A stretch of DNA of 64,000 nt from positions 930,001 through 994,000 of the forward strand of contig JABVXV010000001.1 in NCBI GenBank assembly GCA_013365325.1, in the 5' to 3' direction. A program made the translations under genes and the position numbers. Source of the stretch: Dipetalonema caudispina (lineage: Eukaryota > Nematoda > Chromadorea > Rhabditida > Onchocercidae). Within the stretch, counting starts at the first letter, position 1. Every line of letters starts with the position of its first letter. Below, one piece after another: positions 50,701-62,401 of this stretch. The notes under the pieces are model-generated. The model saw nothing but the letters and a program-made list of their open reading frames with translations. It did no database searches and had not been told where the DNA came from.

Positions 50701-53700
50701 AGATAATGGGCTGCTATCAAACGTTATTCCACAAATGCATTTAACGAAAAATGAATGTACCGCGACAGAAATAAATAAACCAACTTCCATCGAAAGGTTC
50801 TTCTTTGTTATTTGCATTTTACACACTATGCATTTTTTCTGATATAGAGAGGTGAAGATGTTAAACGTTCAAAATAAAGACTACCTTCAAATGATCACCA
50901 AAGGATTAAACGAATTGATTTCATACCTGATATTGTGAAATTTTTTTCAGAGTATCAAAATTCAATCATATGCGTCTTATATTGACAGGCGCGCTGCATT
51001 GAATGATCGTAAAGTTTTTATGGTCCGAATAATTTATGCAAAGTTTCAAATTTATTTGTTCGTACCAATTTTATCATAATCTTTCAGTAATTCGTTAAAA
51101 GTGAAAGCGTCACAGCGAACGACGATGGAAGTGGATCCCATTGTACTCTTCGACTTAGATGCTCTTCGCTTTAATGATTTCATGAGTGTAGGCCTACCTT
51201 TGCATTTTTTTTTCTCTGAGAAAGTTATATTTTCGAAATTCCTCTATCCTTTATTCAGATAAAATGTCTATTTTTGTGCTAAACTGCTGAAGGATTTCAA
51301 CTGGACTTCTGAGAAATATTTTCATAATTTTAAATATATTGGTCAATTTTTTCATGAACTTTGCAGATTACTGCTATTTCTTTATTTCTTGAATGGTATA
51401 ATCCACTTCATTTCCATTTAAGAATTGTATCATCTATTTGTGTGGAATAGAAGATGAAAATTTCAAAAAATACAAGTGGCTTACCAATAAAGTTGGATCG
51501 GGCCGACGTGATAGGCTTGTGTATACTGATACAACTCATGTGGTGGTTGGTCCACAAAGGCTGGACTGGAAGTTGATTAAGCAGGTCTTTTTTAGCTTCC
51601 AATTACTAACAAATGCAGTTTATTCAGGTATTAGCAAGAAGCATATTATCGAAATTATAAAGCAGAGCAGTCTGAAACACCTAAAATTTAGCTAGCGGAG
51701 AAGTGTTACTCAGCAATAAATATGTTATTGAAAATATATTTCCATGGTAAAAATTTGAATGCTGAAAATATATTTCGTTAGTGTTCATAAAAGTTTTATT
51801 TTCAGCTGAAGGAAAAAGCGCGCAGTAATGTGAAAGTGGTTACATGTGAATGGTTGTTGGATTGTGCCAAAGCACAAATAGTTCTGGACGAATCAAATTA
51901 CTTGATTTTCAAACAAGAAGAAAGCAATTTTGAGCTCTTGCAACAACGATTGAGTGTTGCAGCTACGAAAGGATTTGATTACAGCGATGAACCGAGGACA
52001 AAAACCACATTGAAAATTACTGAAGTAAATTTTTTTTTAAATCTTATTTAAGGATTTTAAGCTTATTAATTTTTAGGTTTCACTAGAATCAAAAGAAATG
52101 TTTCTAAGAGAAATAGATGTTTTCTTCTAGCAGATCTTTTTCTATTTGACATCAGTTTTACCTAGCTCTAAGGTATGTAAACCCTTTCTGGGGTTTACAT
52201 ACTTTCTGGGTGCGGTCATTTATTGGGTACTAATCTCTTTCTTCAAGTTCAGCTCAACTTCATTTCTTAAAGCTGTATGGTACTGCAGCCTTCGTTTCAT
52301 TTATTTAGAAAAAGGCATAATCTTTTAGATCTTATTTGGAATCACATCCATTTTTCGTATTCATTCATTTCAACTTATTTTTATACCTGAAATTTGAAAC
52401 TAAATCGGCTATCCTTGTTTTAGATAGGAACTAGATTGTTAGGTAAAGCAGTTGGAATGTTAGCAAATGCTGAGCTGGATTCTGCAGAAGAAATTATTTG
52501 GGAAAGATCAGTAAGCAGCAACGATGAAGATGGCAGCGGTGATCGTCATTTGTTCACTGGGTTGTCATTTCGCATCGTTGTTAAGAAAGAAGAAATTCGA
52601 GATAAACTATTTTCTGATATCGAATGTCACGGAGGTAATAATGTTTTTGTAGAAAGCGTGTGCAATCTATGCAAGCATAGTTGATAAGGCTCCTAAACTG
52701 GATGGTAGCCAAAATTTTGAATTCAATTGCGTTGCCATGAATAACTAGGTATAGATGAATAAAGAGAACAAATGTAGCAATATCAATAAAGGACCAAGGT
52801 TTCACAGATTTGAAAAGTTTTCTTAGCTGATGATTTTCAGGTAAGGTAGAAAAAAAAACAAAGATTTGGGTCGATTATATGGTATGTGAAGTGCTGGATT
52901 GTCTGCTCAATGACTGTGCAATAAATTTTAATTGCGGTAGTGTTGTTTCGTCGTTTTGGCTGGTATGTAATTTTCTCATTTTCAGCAAAAATATAAGTTG
53001 TTTCTTATTCTATTGATTCTCCTTTTGTTGTGTAATTGCATGTTTCTAGGGTTAGATTTCGAATTATGCTAGACATAAACGTAAGTTTAAGTTTGAACCG
53101 AAGCAATCAGAAAGTTTAAACAAGAGATTCCTAAATCTATCTTGTGTCTTGAAATAATAAGGTATTTTTATTATTTGCAAAAAAAGTGGCTATTCGTTAA
53201 CGTGTGCTTGTGCATGAATGATCATGATGTCTAGAATATTTCTCGTCAGTTTCATTCTTTTGCTTTCATTCTTTAACTTTTAAATTTTAGCGAGAATGTG
53301 TTGAAAAAGGTGCAATAATAAATCCCGAAAAACACCCACTTTATCGTCCTATCGAAGTATTCGAAACTTCTCAGATTTTCGATGGACGCGTTGTTGGTTT
53401 GAGTACGTTACCCAAAGCTGAGAAGGATATTTTCACTGATATTCTGTACAAGTTTGGAGCGGAGTAGGTTTCCTTTCAATTTTCACATTTTATGTTGTAT
53501 AAATCTAGTGAACTTCAAAAGCTAAAGCTGACCCAAGTTGAATAACTTATTACTAAGAGATGTTTCATCATTCATTGCACTACATCTTTCAGTAATGGTT
53601 TTGTTGTATTCTGAATATGATCATATTTTAATTTTTCAAAACTCAATGCCAATTATTAAGCTGTCCCATCTATCCCATCTGTTTGGCCCACCAACTTGTT

Positions 53701-56700
53701 TCTTCACATCATTTGCTCTGTAAATCTCGAATTTGTGATTTAAGATCATTTTTTCTTTTTGTTTAAAATGTTTTTCAGCGTAAAAAATCACTTGGGAGAT
53801 GTCAAGCAGTTAAACATCTGTACAGAATTAGTAACCGGTGCTGAAACGGATTGCACGAACTCTGCACGTCGATGGCAAATACCTGTTCTAGATCCATCCT
53901 GGATCGTTGAATCTCTTGTTCAGGTAAGGAATCAGATTTTTGTGATCATATCATGTGAAAGATTTCAAATATTTGCTTTTCTCCTACTCAAACATTCTGA
54001 TATAACATTGTCCCAAAATTGCAATTTTTTGGTTCTAGAATGAATTGCAACCAGTGCAGCCACATTTATTCTACGATTACCCATTCAAGAATTACACGCG
54101 GAATGATCGATTGTGGATGCATGCTATGCAACGAAAACCAAACAGTGATAGATCAAATGTGCTGGATAGAATGCGTAATAACAGTGAGCTGCTCACTCGA
54201 AAAAGTTTAAACAAAAACGAAAAAGAGGCAAATCCGCAGTATTGTGGGATGAATGTATTGAAGCACAATTCAATCCAAAATATGGAAGGAATTGAAGATC
54301 AAATGTTAGAAATATTGAATCAGAATGTTCCTGGTGAAGAAAATGTTGGTGATATTGACTTGTTTTTATATTGCTTAAGCAACATTATCCTGTCTTCTAA
54401 AATGTCCACTGAAATATGGATTTTTGAATACATTGTGGTTTACTTTTGAAAAATAGAGGAAAAAATTTTTTCCTTTGGAATGAATCTAAACAGATGAAGT
54501 TAGCAGAAGCCGTTTCAGACGAATTTATAAAAAATTATTGTTTCAATGCATTTGATTTTTGATGAGAAATGCAACGATATGTTTTTCTAGCAATATACTG
54601 GAAAAAATTCACAAGAGCAGACAAGTAGCAATTTGGCAGCGGTTTTAGACCTTGCCGAAGCGTTTGCTTATGTCGATGGAATAAATACGCAAAACACATT
54701 GGGTGTTTCACCAAACAGGGAAACATGGGTAAGTCCTTCAGCGTGCACAATTTTGGTCTTGTTTTGTTTGATCCTAATATAGCAACGAAAGAATGAATAA
54801 CCGTCAAAAATCTGTAATTTTTCGCTATGTGATAACGTGCAGTCTATCTTCGTAACATTCATCCTAAATGTATCTACGCATATCAGTTTGAAAGTAACTG
54901 ATAAATTCCTTTTCAAATAGTAGGATAACTGAACAGTTGTAATCAGCCATAATATGTTATACTTTGTTCAGTTATTATATCAGATCCAAATAGCTTTTGC
55001 GAAGTATGCAGTTATTTTTTATATCTTCAAACTACAAATCTTTAATAATTGTAGAGCGATACAGCAATAGATCGTGCACTTGGTGAAGCAGTAATTAGGA
55101 CCGCTCAGATAAGTAAGGTTCCATGGACATCATCGATTAGGCGAGCTAATGATTATAACTGCATGCAGGTAGACTTTGTGGATTACTTCATTAGTATAAC
55201 GAATCTAATAATTGAGTGTAATAAATGAAGGCTTCAAATGTTCTTTATTTTAATAATGATATTTTGTTTTTCGCTATGATTTTTTCCAAAGCTGATCAAG
55301 GTTGAGAGGGAAAATGGTGGAGCAAAATCATGAGTATACATACCGTGCGATTTTACCTGAGTAGTAGCACGACTATCGTTCGGAAAATCTGAGCTTTCTG
55401 AAGAATCTCAAATTTATAATTTAATCCCATAATTTAATTTATTCTAAAATGTTGAGTTGATCTTATAACTTTGTAGGGCAGGCAAAATAAGAGAAATGCC
55501 GAGTCAACCTCATCGACTGAACTTGTGGAAAGTCCTAAAAAGACCAGAACAACAATTTCTGAAAATATTTGCGAACCGATTATCTCAAAAGATGAAAAAA
55601 AGTTTGTTAACATTGTTGTATTTGGTATAACTTTTCAAATGATTCGATGTGCACTTCAAAAATTTCAAGTTCAAAACATTTGAATATCAAATTTCATAAG
55701 TTTGCGCAACTTATGAAATATATTTAAATTAGCTTAAAATTTCTAAAATATAATTCAGATTGAACAATCATTTTAAGGAGAAGGATAGCTGAAAAGCTGG
55801 CTAAATTAGCTGTACAAAGGGAGCAATATATGCGATGTATAGAGGCTGGGAAGCAAAAAAAACGTGTATGTTGATTTCATTTATTCTTGTGAGAAGTGAA
55901 GTTAAGACAAAGATAGTTTTAGAGTTTTTCGTTAATTGACAAGTTAGTAATTGCTTGGAATGTGTTTAGTAAATTAAATCTCGATTTCTCGAAAAATCAC
56001 CGAACTTCGGTCATCTTTTTTAGGAGCAAGAGGAGAAAGTGAAAGTACACGTTCATGTGGAATCACCAAAACGAAGTGCTAAAAAAAGATATGTTGAACC
56101 ACCTGAACCCGAGTATTACGGGTGGAAAGAAAGTAGCCCACGTCCGTACGCGCTTTTGTATTAATGCTCTTTGGCGTTTTTGTTTGTATCTTACTATCAA
56201 AAAATTTAACAGTGTTTCAAGTCATGCATTAAGAATTTATAAAATGAGATTTATATTTCAAATCATTTCTCTCACCCAGTATTGGGTTTCGTTGACGACA
56301 GATTGTTTGTGATTCTTACAGTTATGATACCCTTTTAGCATCGCTACACAGATACTCAATCCTTTCGATACCGATCTAGTATGTTTTTTTGCTGATCAAA
56401 AATAATTTTTTAAAATTTAGGTTGTCATTCTTTTTCTCGAATTTTTATTCTTGTTAAGCTTATTATATATGATCTAAACTTTTTTCGATAGCATCTTATA
56501 TATTATTTTGCTATAAATTTTCTGTGATCAAGTAATCTTTTGGGATGATTTAATGATTTAATGCCAAAAAACAATGAAGAAGTTAAGGATAGTAAAAGTA
56601 AAAAAATGTACTGAATTCTTCCTTAAACTTCCTCAGATTCTTTCTTGCAAAACCAGGAAATTTTATTTTTTATTTGTAGGAAGAGAACGATGAAAAAACG

Positions 56701-59424
56701 CCTGTGCTCGTTGAAATGGAAGAACAGAATCAAGGAAATAAGATGAGGTGACTTGATTATTGTGGATAATATTTATCTTTTATTCCTTTTTCACATCAAT
56801 TGCTACGAGATCTTTGTCGATCGTTATTGAAAATATATATATAAAGCAATGACGACTTTGGACATGCTCATATTTTCAACAAGTATTAAAAAGGATTATT
56901 TGTGACTTAATGACAGATATCGTTTTTTTTTCCAAAGACCAGTACAAGCTGAATGCTAGACTGCTTCTTCTGCATCGCAAAAAAATAACGCACTGTTCTT
57001 ACTTTAAAAACAAAAACAAAAATTAAGTACATTTGGACTTAAGCATTTCGAAAGAATATGAAAACGCTGGTTCAATGGAAACACTTGTCAGACCCAATAA
57101 GACAATATGTTTCACATCAACTACTCGGCATGTAAGTCTCATTGAAAAATCCAATCATTAATTTTTCTTGCTGGCAACGTAAGATCTTTTGATACGCTTG
57201 AGAGACAGTTAAAAAACTTAATGAAAATTTCACTATAAGTCTAGAATGGAACTTCGATTAAATGTAAGTTGTAAAAAATCCATTTAGCTGTATGATAAGA
57301 GTGTTGGTTACGTAGGATTGCATTGCATTTGAGCAAGAGTTATTCATATATCCATTTTAGTTCTGGAAAAATCAGATCCATCATTTGTTTTTTGCAGGAT
57401 AGGAAAGTCTTGGTGGCGATGGTTCTAGAATTAGGTGGAGAAATATGCAGTGAATTCAGTGAAAAGGTAACCCATCTAGTTTGCGGTCGTATAGTGCGCA
57501 ATGAAAAATTGCTTTGTTCAATTGCCAAAGGACTCATAATTGTCGACGAAGACTATGTTATCGATTCTCATGCACAATTAAAGTGGCTTGAGGTTAGCAC
57601 TGCTCAGATTAACTGCCCTTTGAACCAGTGATAACTATTTTATTTTATAAGGAATAACATTGATTGATGCGCTCTGCCTCATTAAAAATTTCAGCACAGT
57701 GAGCGGTCGAAGGCAATGAAAAATTCATTTTATACTGAAAGAATAGGGCAGCTAACAAAGCACCTCACACTAAGAAAAATGGAAGCCGTATATTTCCCCT
57801 AATGTTTCTCATCTTTTGCCTCTAGCACCGCCACTTTTTTGTTCCATTCTAATAATTTTGTATTTATTCTTTAACATCTTTATTGCTTTCATTGAAAATA
57901 GTATTTTCATTACTGGATTAATCTACCTTTAAGTGTAACGCTCTTAAGATCATGTGATTAGCCATCCGTTGGAGTTTTTGTTGTGGCTGATTCACTTAAG
58001 TTGGAAAATTTCGAAGTCAGTTGAGCTTGAGAATTGGTGGAATATTCAAATTTTGATCATTTGAAATAGAATTCCAATTGATGTAGTTTACGAGGAAAAA
58101 TTTGGTAGAGTGTCAATTGGTTATGTACTTGAAAGTGCTTCGAGGAATCTTTGAGGCAGACAGAAATTATTCTGAATTTTTGCAGCCATGTTTTTTTAGG
58201 TCGATAATTACGAGTGGGGAAGTACTCATTCACTGATGAAGCACGGTCTGCTTTCATCACAATCTCGTTTTCTTTCGTTTGCATTGGCGTGCCCTCGATG
58301 GCGACAGAAGATCGGAAAGGTTCCTGAAATCTGCCTCAAAATTCAAGATCAGAATTGTCCAACCAGTCAAGATAACTAATGTCATGTTGCTGAAATAGCT
58401 ATGCGCTTGACAAGATTGAGTTCAAGCGCCCCTAGGGAAGGCAGGAAATGCCAACTATCTCTTCGGTCGGATTTCAGAGTTGTCGTCCTTGTTACCTATC
58501 ATCTCGAATTATTTCCCTTTTTACTAAACAAAGAAAGAAATTTAAGTTAGCAAAAAAAAGCTAATGAGATTATCAAAATGAATTGATGAAAATTTAGTTG
58601 CAGAATCCAACTAAAAGGGCCTTCCACAATTGGAAAGCATTACTTTACTGCGGTCGCCGTCGATTTACCGATCTTAAACGTATCATTCGTTTCGGTGGCG
58701 GGGAAGCTTATCTAAGGTACAGATTTGCTTTGATTTTTGTTTCGATTTTAGTAGCATTTCTCCAAGTGGTTTACATTCGATTCAGTCTGAACTCCCCTGA
58801 ATGCTCCTAGCCCATTTTTTTAAAGAATATCGTTTCTAAATTTCAGAGATGATATCTGCTCAATGAAAGGATTCACTGTTGCGCTTGTTGAAAAGTCGAG
58901 GTTCTGGGATTCCAAGGTTAGTTCAAATTCACTAGAGTTCGAGCATATTCGGAGCGAAGATAGAGATTTCCAAAACAGGAAAAATTTGTTTCGCAAATAT
59001 TGAACACCTATGTTTTCACCTAAGGAATTCCAAAATGAATGATTTGAAGCCACCATCAACATTTAAAATATGCCAGAAGAAATACTATCCCTACTTCCAT
59101 TGGTAAAAACGGGACAAAGCACTTCTTTCAAATGCAGTAGTAGAACTTTCGCTGGGAACTTTTGAAATAATTGGTATATGTTTTCAGTTCTAAAAAAATT
59201 GATATATCATTTTTTTTTTGATATCATTTTTTATGGCTAGTATGACTGCTTTTCAGGAAGTGGTCGAGCTTATCAAAAACAATATACAGTGTTTCGATAT
59301 AGACTATCTCGCTACATATCTAACATTAGAAAAAGCATGTGAAGTTAAAAAATACTTCCATAAAGATTATGTGACCGAATTAGACCGCATATCACAATGC
59401 AAACATTCGTTGGAATTGGCTTAA
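47778..59424 (+). CDS. TOPBP1: TopBP1 / MUS-101, multi-BRCT checkpoint scaffold
   Basis: Twenty-eight exons join in phase to about 1323 aa: 47778-47936, 48515-48654, 48891-48984, 49173-49283, 49499-49639, 49878-50096, 50220-50373, 50679-50796, 51088-51187, 51423-51584, 51806-52024, 52424-52634, 52841-52962, 53291-53463, 53779-53923, 54039-54344, 54591-54728, 55055-55168, 55477-55601, 55778-55865, 56024-56145, 56339-56378, 56680-56747, 57361-57592, 58200-58319, 58604-58716, 58847-58916 and 59257-59424. TopBP1 links the 9-1-1 clamp to ATR and loads CDC45 at origins. Repeated BRCT signatures include KKVTHLVADS, PVLSVNWIFAAW, NHCTHLVTDLNSGEKYKIARKW, VVTCEWLLDCAK, IPVLDPSWIVESL and EKVTHLVCG. The segment VDNYEWGS..RFLSFALACPRWRQKI is diagnostic for the TopBP1 BRCT7 end. 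A charged, non-BRCT linker spans exons 16-23. Least certain are exon 3's GAAGAG acceptor and the ends of exons 16 and 24. Confidence 0.94.
48787..48841. repeat. Short direct repeat in a TopBP1 intron
   Basis: Two near-identical copies of ATCATATATG(TG)ATAACT followed by GAAC or AAAC sit about 26 bases apart in intron 2, about 50-100 bases before the proposed exon 3. Each copy is itself partly palindromic (CATATATG). Confidence 0.7.
52170..52205. repeat. Intronic hairpin, 15-bp stem, 6-base loop
   Basis: In TopBP1 intron 11, GTATGTAAACCC (52173-52184) is followed by TTTCTG and its exact reverse complement (52191-52202). The stem extends by one G-T and two A-T pairs outward. Confidence 0.9.
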
Positions 59425-60188
59425 ATATCCATAGCATTAGGATTTCCCGCTTCAAGTGATCATCCATGGTCTTAATATGTCGCTTACGTTCCGATACAAA
59501 TGCTCAACATATTTAATATTGTTAGAAGTCTTTCACTATTTGATATCTTGCTATATATTTAGCAGGAAGTTATTAACAAATTTCAATGCGGTGATATGCA
59601 GATAGTACATCTGCCATTTTTATTTTGGCTGTAATTTTCTTCGCAAAAAATAAGTTAACATCACTGCTGATTAGACAAATACTCTCAGCAATGAAAAAAT
59701 ATATCAACTGTAAAACCAAAGAAACTTTCGTTTATCTCTGGTGCCACAGCGTTACTGCGATATTCCATTTTTAGCATACGGCTAATGTAATTCTTTGACA
59801 TTCTTAGGCATGGAACAAACTAAATGGTTCTTTGTGTATGTGTGCATATATATCATAAGAATAGCTCAGAAATGATGCAACCATTAGACGTTTGAAATCC
59901 ATTAATAAAGTTCACTTTCATATTTTATGCATTTTTGCTGTTCGAAAAAGAATATGAAGATTTAACATGGCTGCATAGGAATGCAACAGTGTCATTTCGC
60001 AAAACTTCGAAAATGTGACTTGAAATTTTTCATGTGGATAATCGTGTTCATGTAAGGAAAATTCATTCTACTTGAAAGTGAAAGAAATTAATGAACGAAA
60101 ACTGATGCCTTAAATCTAAATTAGGACATCTTAATTGCATGACTTTTTCTCCAAAGAATAATTAAGGAGCCGACAAATCAATCTGAAG
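59425..60188. other. Convergent 3' regions of TopBP1 and DPH6
   Basis: 764 bp between opposing stop codons; no further gene recognised. Confidence 0.5.
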
Positions 60189-61753
60189 TCATTTATTTTC
60201 AAGATGTAATTTAGAAAAGGAAAGATAAGCCACCGGCGCAAAATCATTCACAGAATGCTCCACAATTTCTGCTTCGTCTATAACAATCCGTTTCTCAAAA
60301 AATGGACAATTCACAACAAATGTTTCATATTCACCTCCCTCACCACATATATGAACACCATATCGGCTACTGAGATCGGACAGAAGGTCTTTCATCTAAA
60401 AAGTACAAGCATGACACGACGTTACCGATTCAGTACATATGAATAAAGAGTACGCAAACTAAGTTCATGCGTATAATGTATCCACATATTCATTGCGAAA
60501 GCCCTAGATGTTCCCAAATGGATATACCTCGCTTAAGGTTTTCCCGAGATGTTTTGTTGATAGACCTAATGCAGCCACTTTAACGATGATTGCTTCAATT
60601 CCTGACGAAATGATTTCGTTGAACAGCACAGCTTGGTCAGCGTTCCATAAGTAAGTTAATGATTCCAAATCCAACCTCGTGCACACATTTTGAATGCGAT
60701 TTTTCTGGTAACTACTCAGGATGGCGCCGCTAGAAACAGCTGTAAAGATTCGAAAATTACTTGTCTACAAACTTATAGACCATAAGTTAACCGTAAATCA
60801 AATTTGAAGTTAAAATAATGGCCTTCTAGTAAACAATGAATGGAAAATACTCTGAATGGCTGGAAGCAAGGATCTGATAGCAGACTTACATTTTCACAAA
60901 TGATTATAATCTTGCAAGATGAACCTTCCAAAGTGTAAGACCCCGAAATACATTTTTGGGAAATTCTACAAGGTAATTAAGCCAGCAACAATGCACTGAA
61001 TGTGTGGCCATATTACTGTGCATACAGACATACCGAGTTTTGTAAAGGAACACTGTAAAACGCAAAAAAGCTCATTCTAGGAAATACAATCTCTTCCCCT
61101 CCAAAAAAAAAACCATTCTGCGAAATGAGAACTTACCCTCAATATCAGGATGTTTCTGCTTGACAAATGTAAGTAACTCATACAGATCTTCCACTTCATC
61201 ATTATCTGCCTCTTCATAAAATGCTCCTGTTTTTATCGGTCTTCCTTGTATTTCACGTCGATAAAGTGGGAGACCACAAGCTTCACTTTGTAGCTGAAGT
61301 AGATACCGTGCAACTAAAACGGAAATCACTGCATTTAACTCTCAATGTAATTAGAGAACACTAGAGGAAAATCGAAAATTATATACGGTTAACCTACGAT
61401 CACTATTAATCACAGTTAGAGAGGCCTTTGCGAAGAACAACAGTTCAGGATTGATTTCAATCAAAGAATCATTCTGTATAATCTACAAAGATGCAGGGAT
61501 AACGATCATCACATAACATATAGATGTGCTCGAATGGCCGACATAAGCTTGATATGTCCATTACAATGGGGAAGAAATGTACCTGAAGTCCTGTATGGGC
61601 GACACACTGATACATATAACTATCCATTTCCTCCTTATCACCATTTGGTGGATACAGATTAGCAAGGCATACGACATCATGCCCATACTTGATACACATC
61701 ATCAAACTGTACCAACTATCCTTCCCTCCAGATGTTAACCCAACCACCTTCAT
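60189..61753 (-). CDS. DPH6: Diphthine-ammonia ligase
   Basis: Four exons, 61753-61583, 61293-61137, 60739-60528 and 60395-60189, join in phase to 248 aa. DPH6 performs the last, ATP-dependent amidation step that makes diphthamide on elongation factor eEF2, in the cytosol. The PP-loop ATP-pyrophosphatase motif SGGKDS is at residues 8-13. It is followed by DSYMYQCVAHTGLQ, GLPLYRREIQGR, DEVEDLYELL, the AVSSGAILSSYQKNRIQNVC block and the KVAALGL and GEGGEYETFV signatures. All are typical of the ATPBD4/DPH6 family. The length is slightly under human (about 267 aa) because the C-terminal extension after LHLE is absent. The exon 2 acceptor was chosen as CTTCAG at 61294, because the alternative TTTTAG upstream gives the wrong phase. 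Confidence 0.96.
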
Positions 61754-62401
61754 TGCTTACTCCGATCGCCTGCCATCCAAATCATATCTCTTCTAATGAC
61801 AGCCGTTTGTCAGCCCGTGAAAAACTGTTTCTGTCCCATGAGTAGGAATTTTGGGTTCAGTTGCGGAAAATTGATAATGGGATAGTTGTGATGTTTGCAG
61901 ATGCAGGAAGCATGGCGCTAATTACATAAGTCAGCGCGATTTACGCTTTGAACTTTGAACTTTTAGTTTCGTCGATGGTTATTACTTTATTTGAACTACT
62001 TCTTACGGTCTAATTTTACTTCTTAAAAGATTTAGTTGACATTATATCTTTTTGTTCTATAACGGTATTTAGGTGATAGATTAAATGGAGTTGGTTAGCA
62101 TCGGTCTTCTTTTTCTCCAGGAAGCTTACATTTAGCTATATTTGATTTGTGATAGCTATTTCCCTGGAGATGCATGTCAGGAATGAATCGTTAGTTCGAT
62201 ATATCAAGAGAAGGAGTATATTAGTGATCTGAGTGATTATTTGCGCGGTTGCATTTAAAGAATGGTTTTAGATTTCCGGAAATTTATATCATGTTCGTAT
62301 TACTTATGTCATTTCTATTCGTCATGTACAATTCTGTTGATTCTTAACATTCTTGCAGATTTCACTTTTGCATTTTTTCACAGAATTTATTGAAGCGAAG
62401 T
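61754..62401. promoter_or_regulatory. Shared upstream region of DPH6 and eIF6
   Basis: 648 bp separate the divergent ATGs of two genes acting on translation. A TTTTTTCACAG acceptor ends at 62383, leaving an 18-base leader for eIF6 that suits trans-splicing or a 5' UTR intron. No core promoter motif was identified. Confidence 0.45.

Noticed and set aside
55477..57592. Apparent frame break in TopBP1 around 56.1-57.4 kb suggesting a pseudogene
   Set aside because: A 40-base exon at 56339-56378 and an earlier acceptor at 57360 restore phase without any stop, so the gene looks intact.
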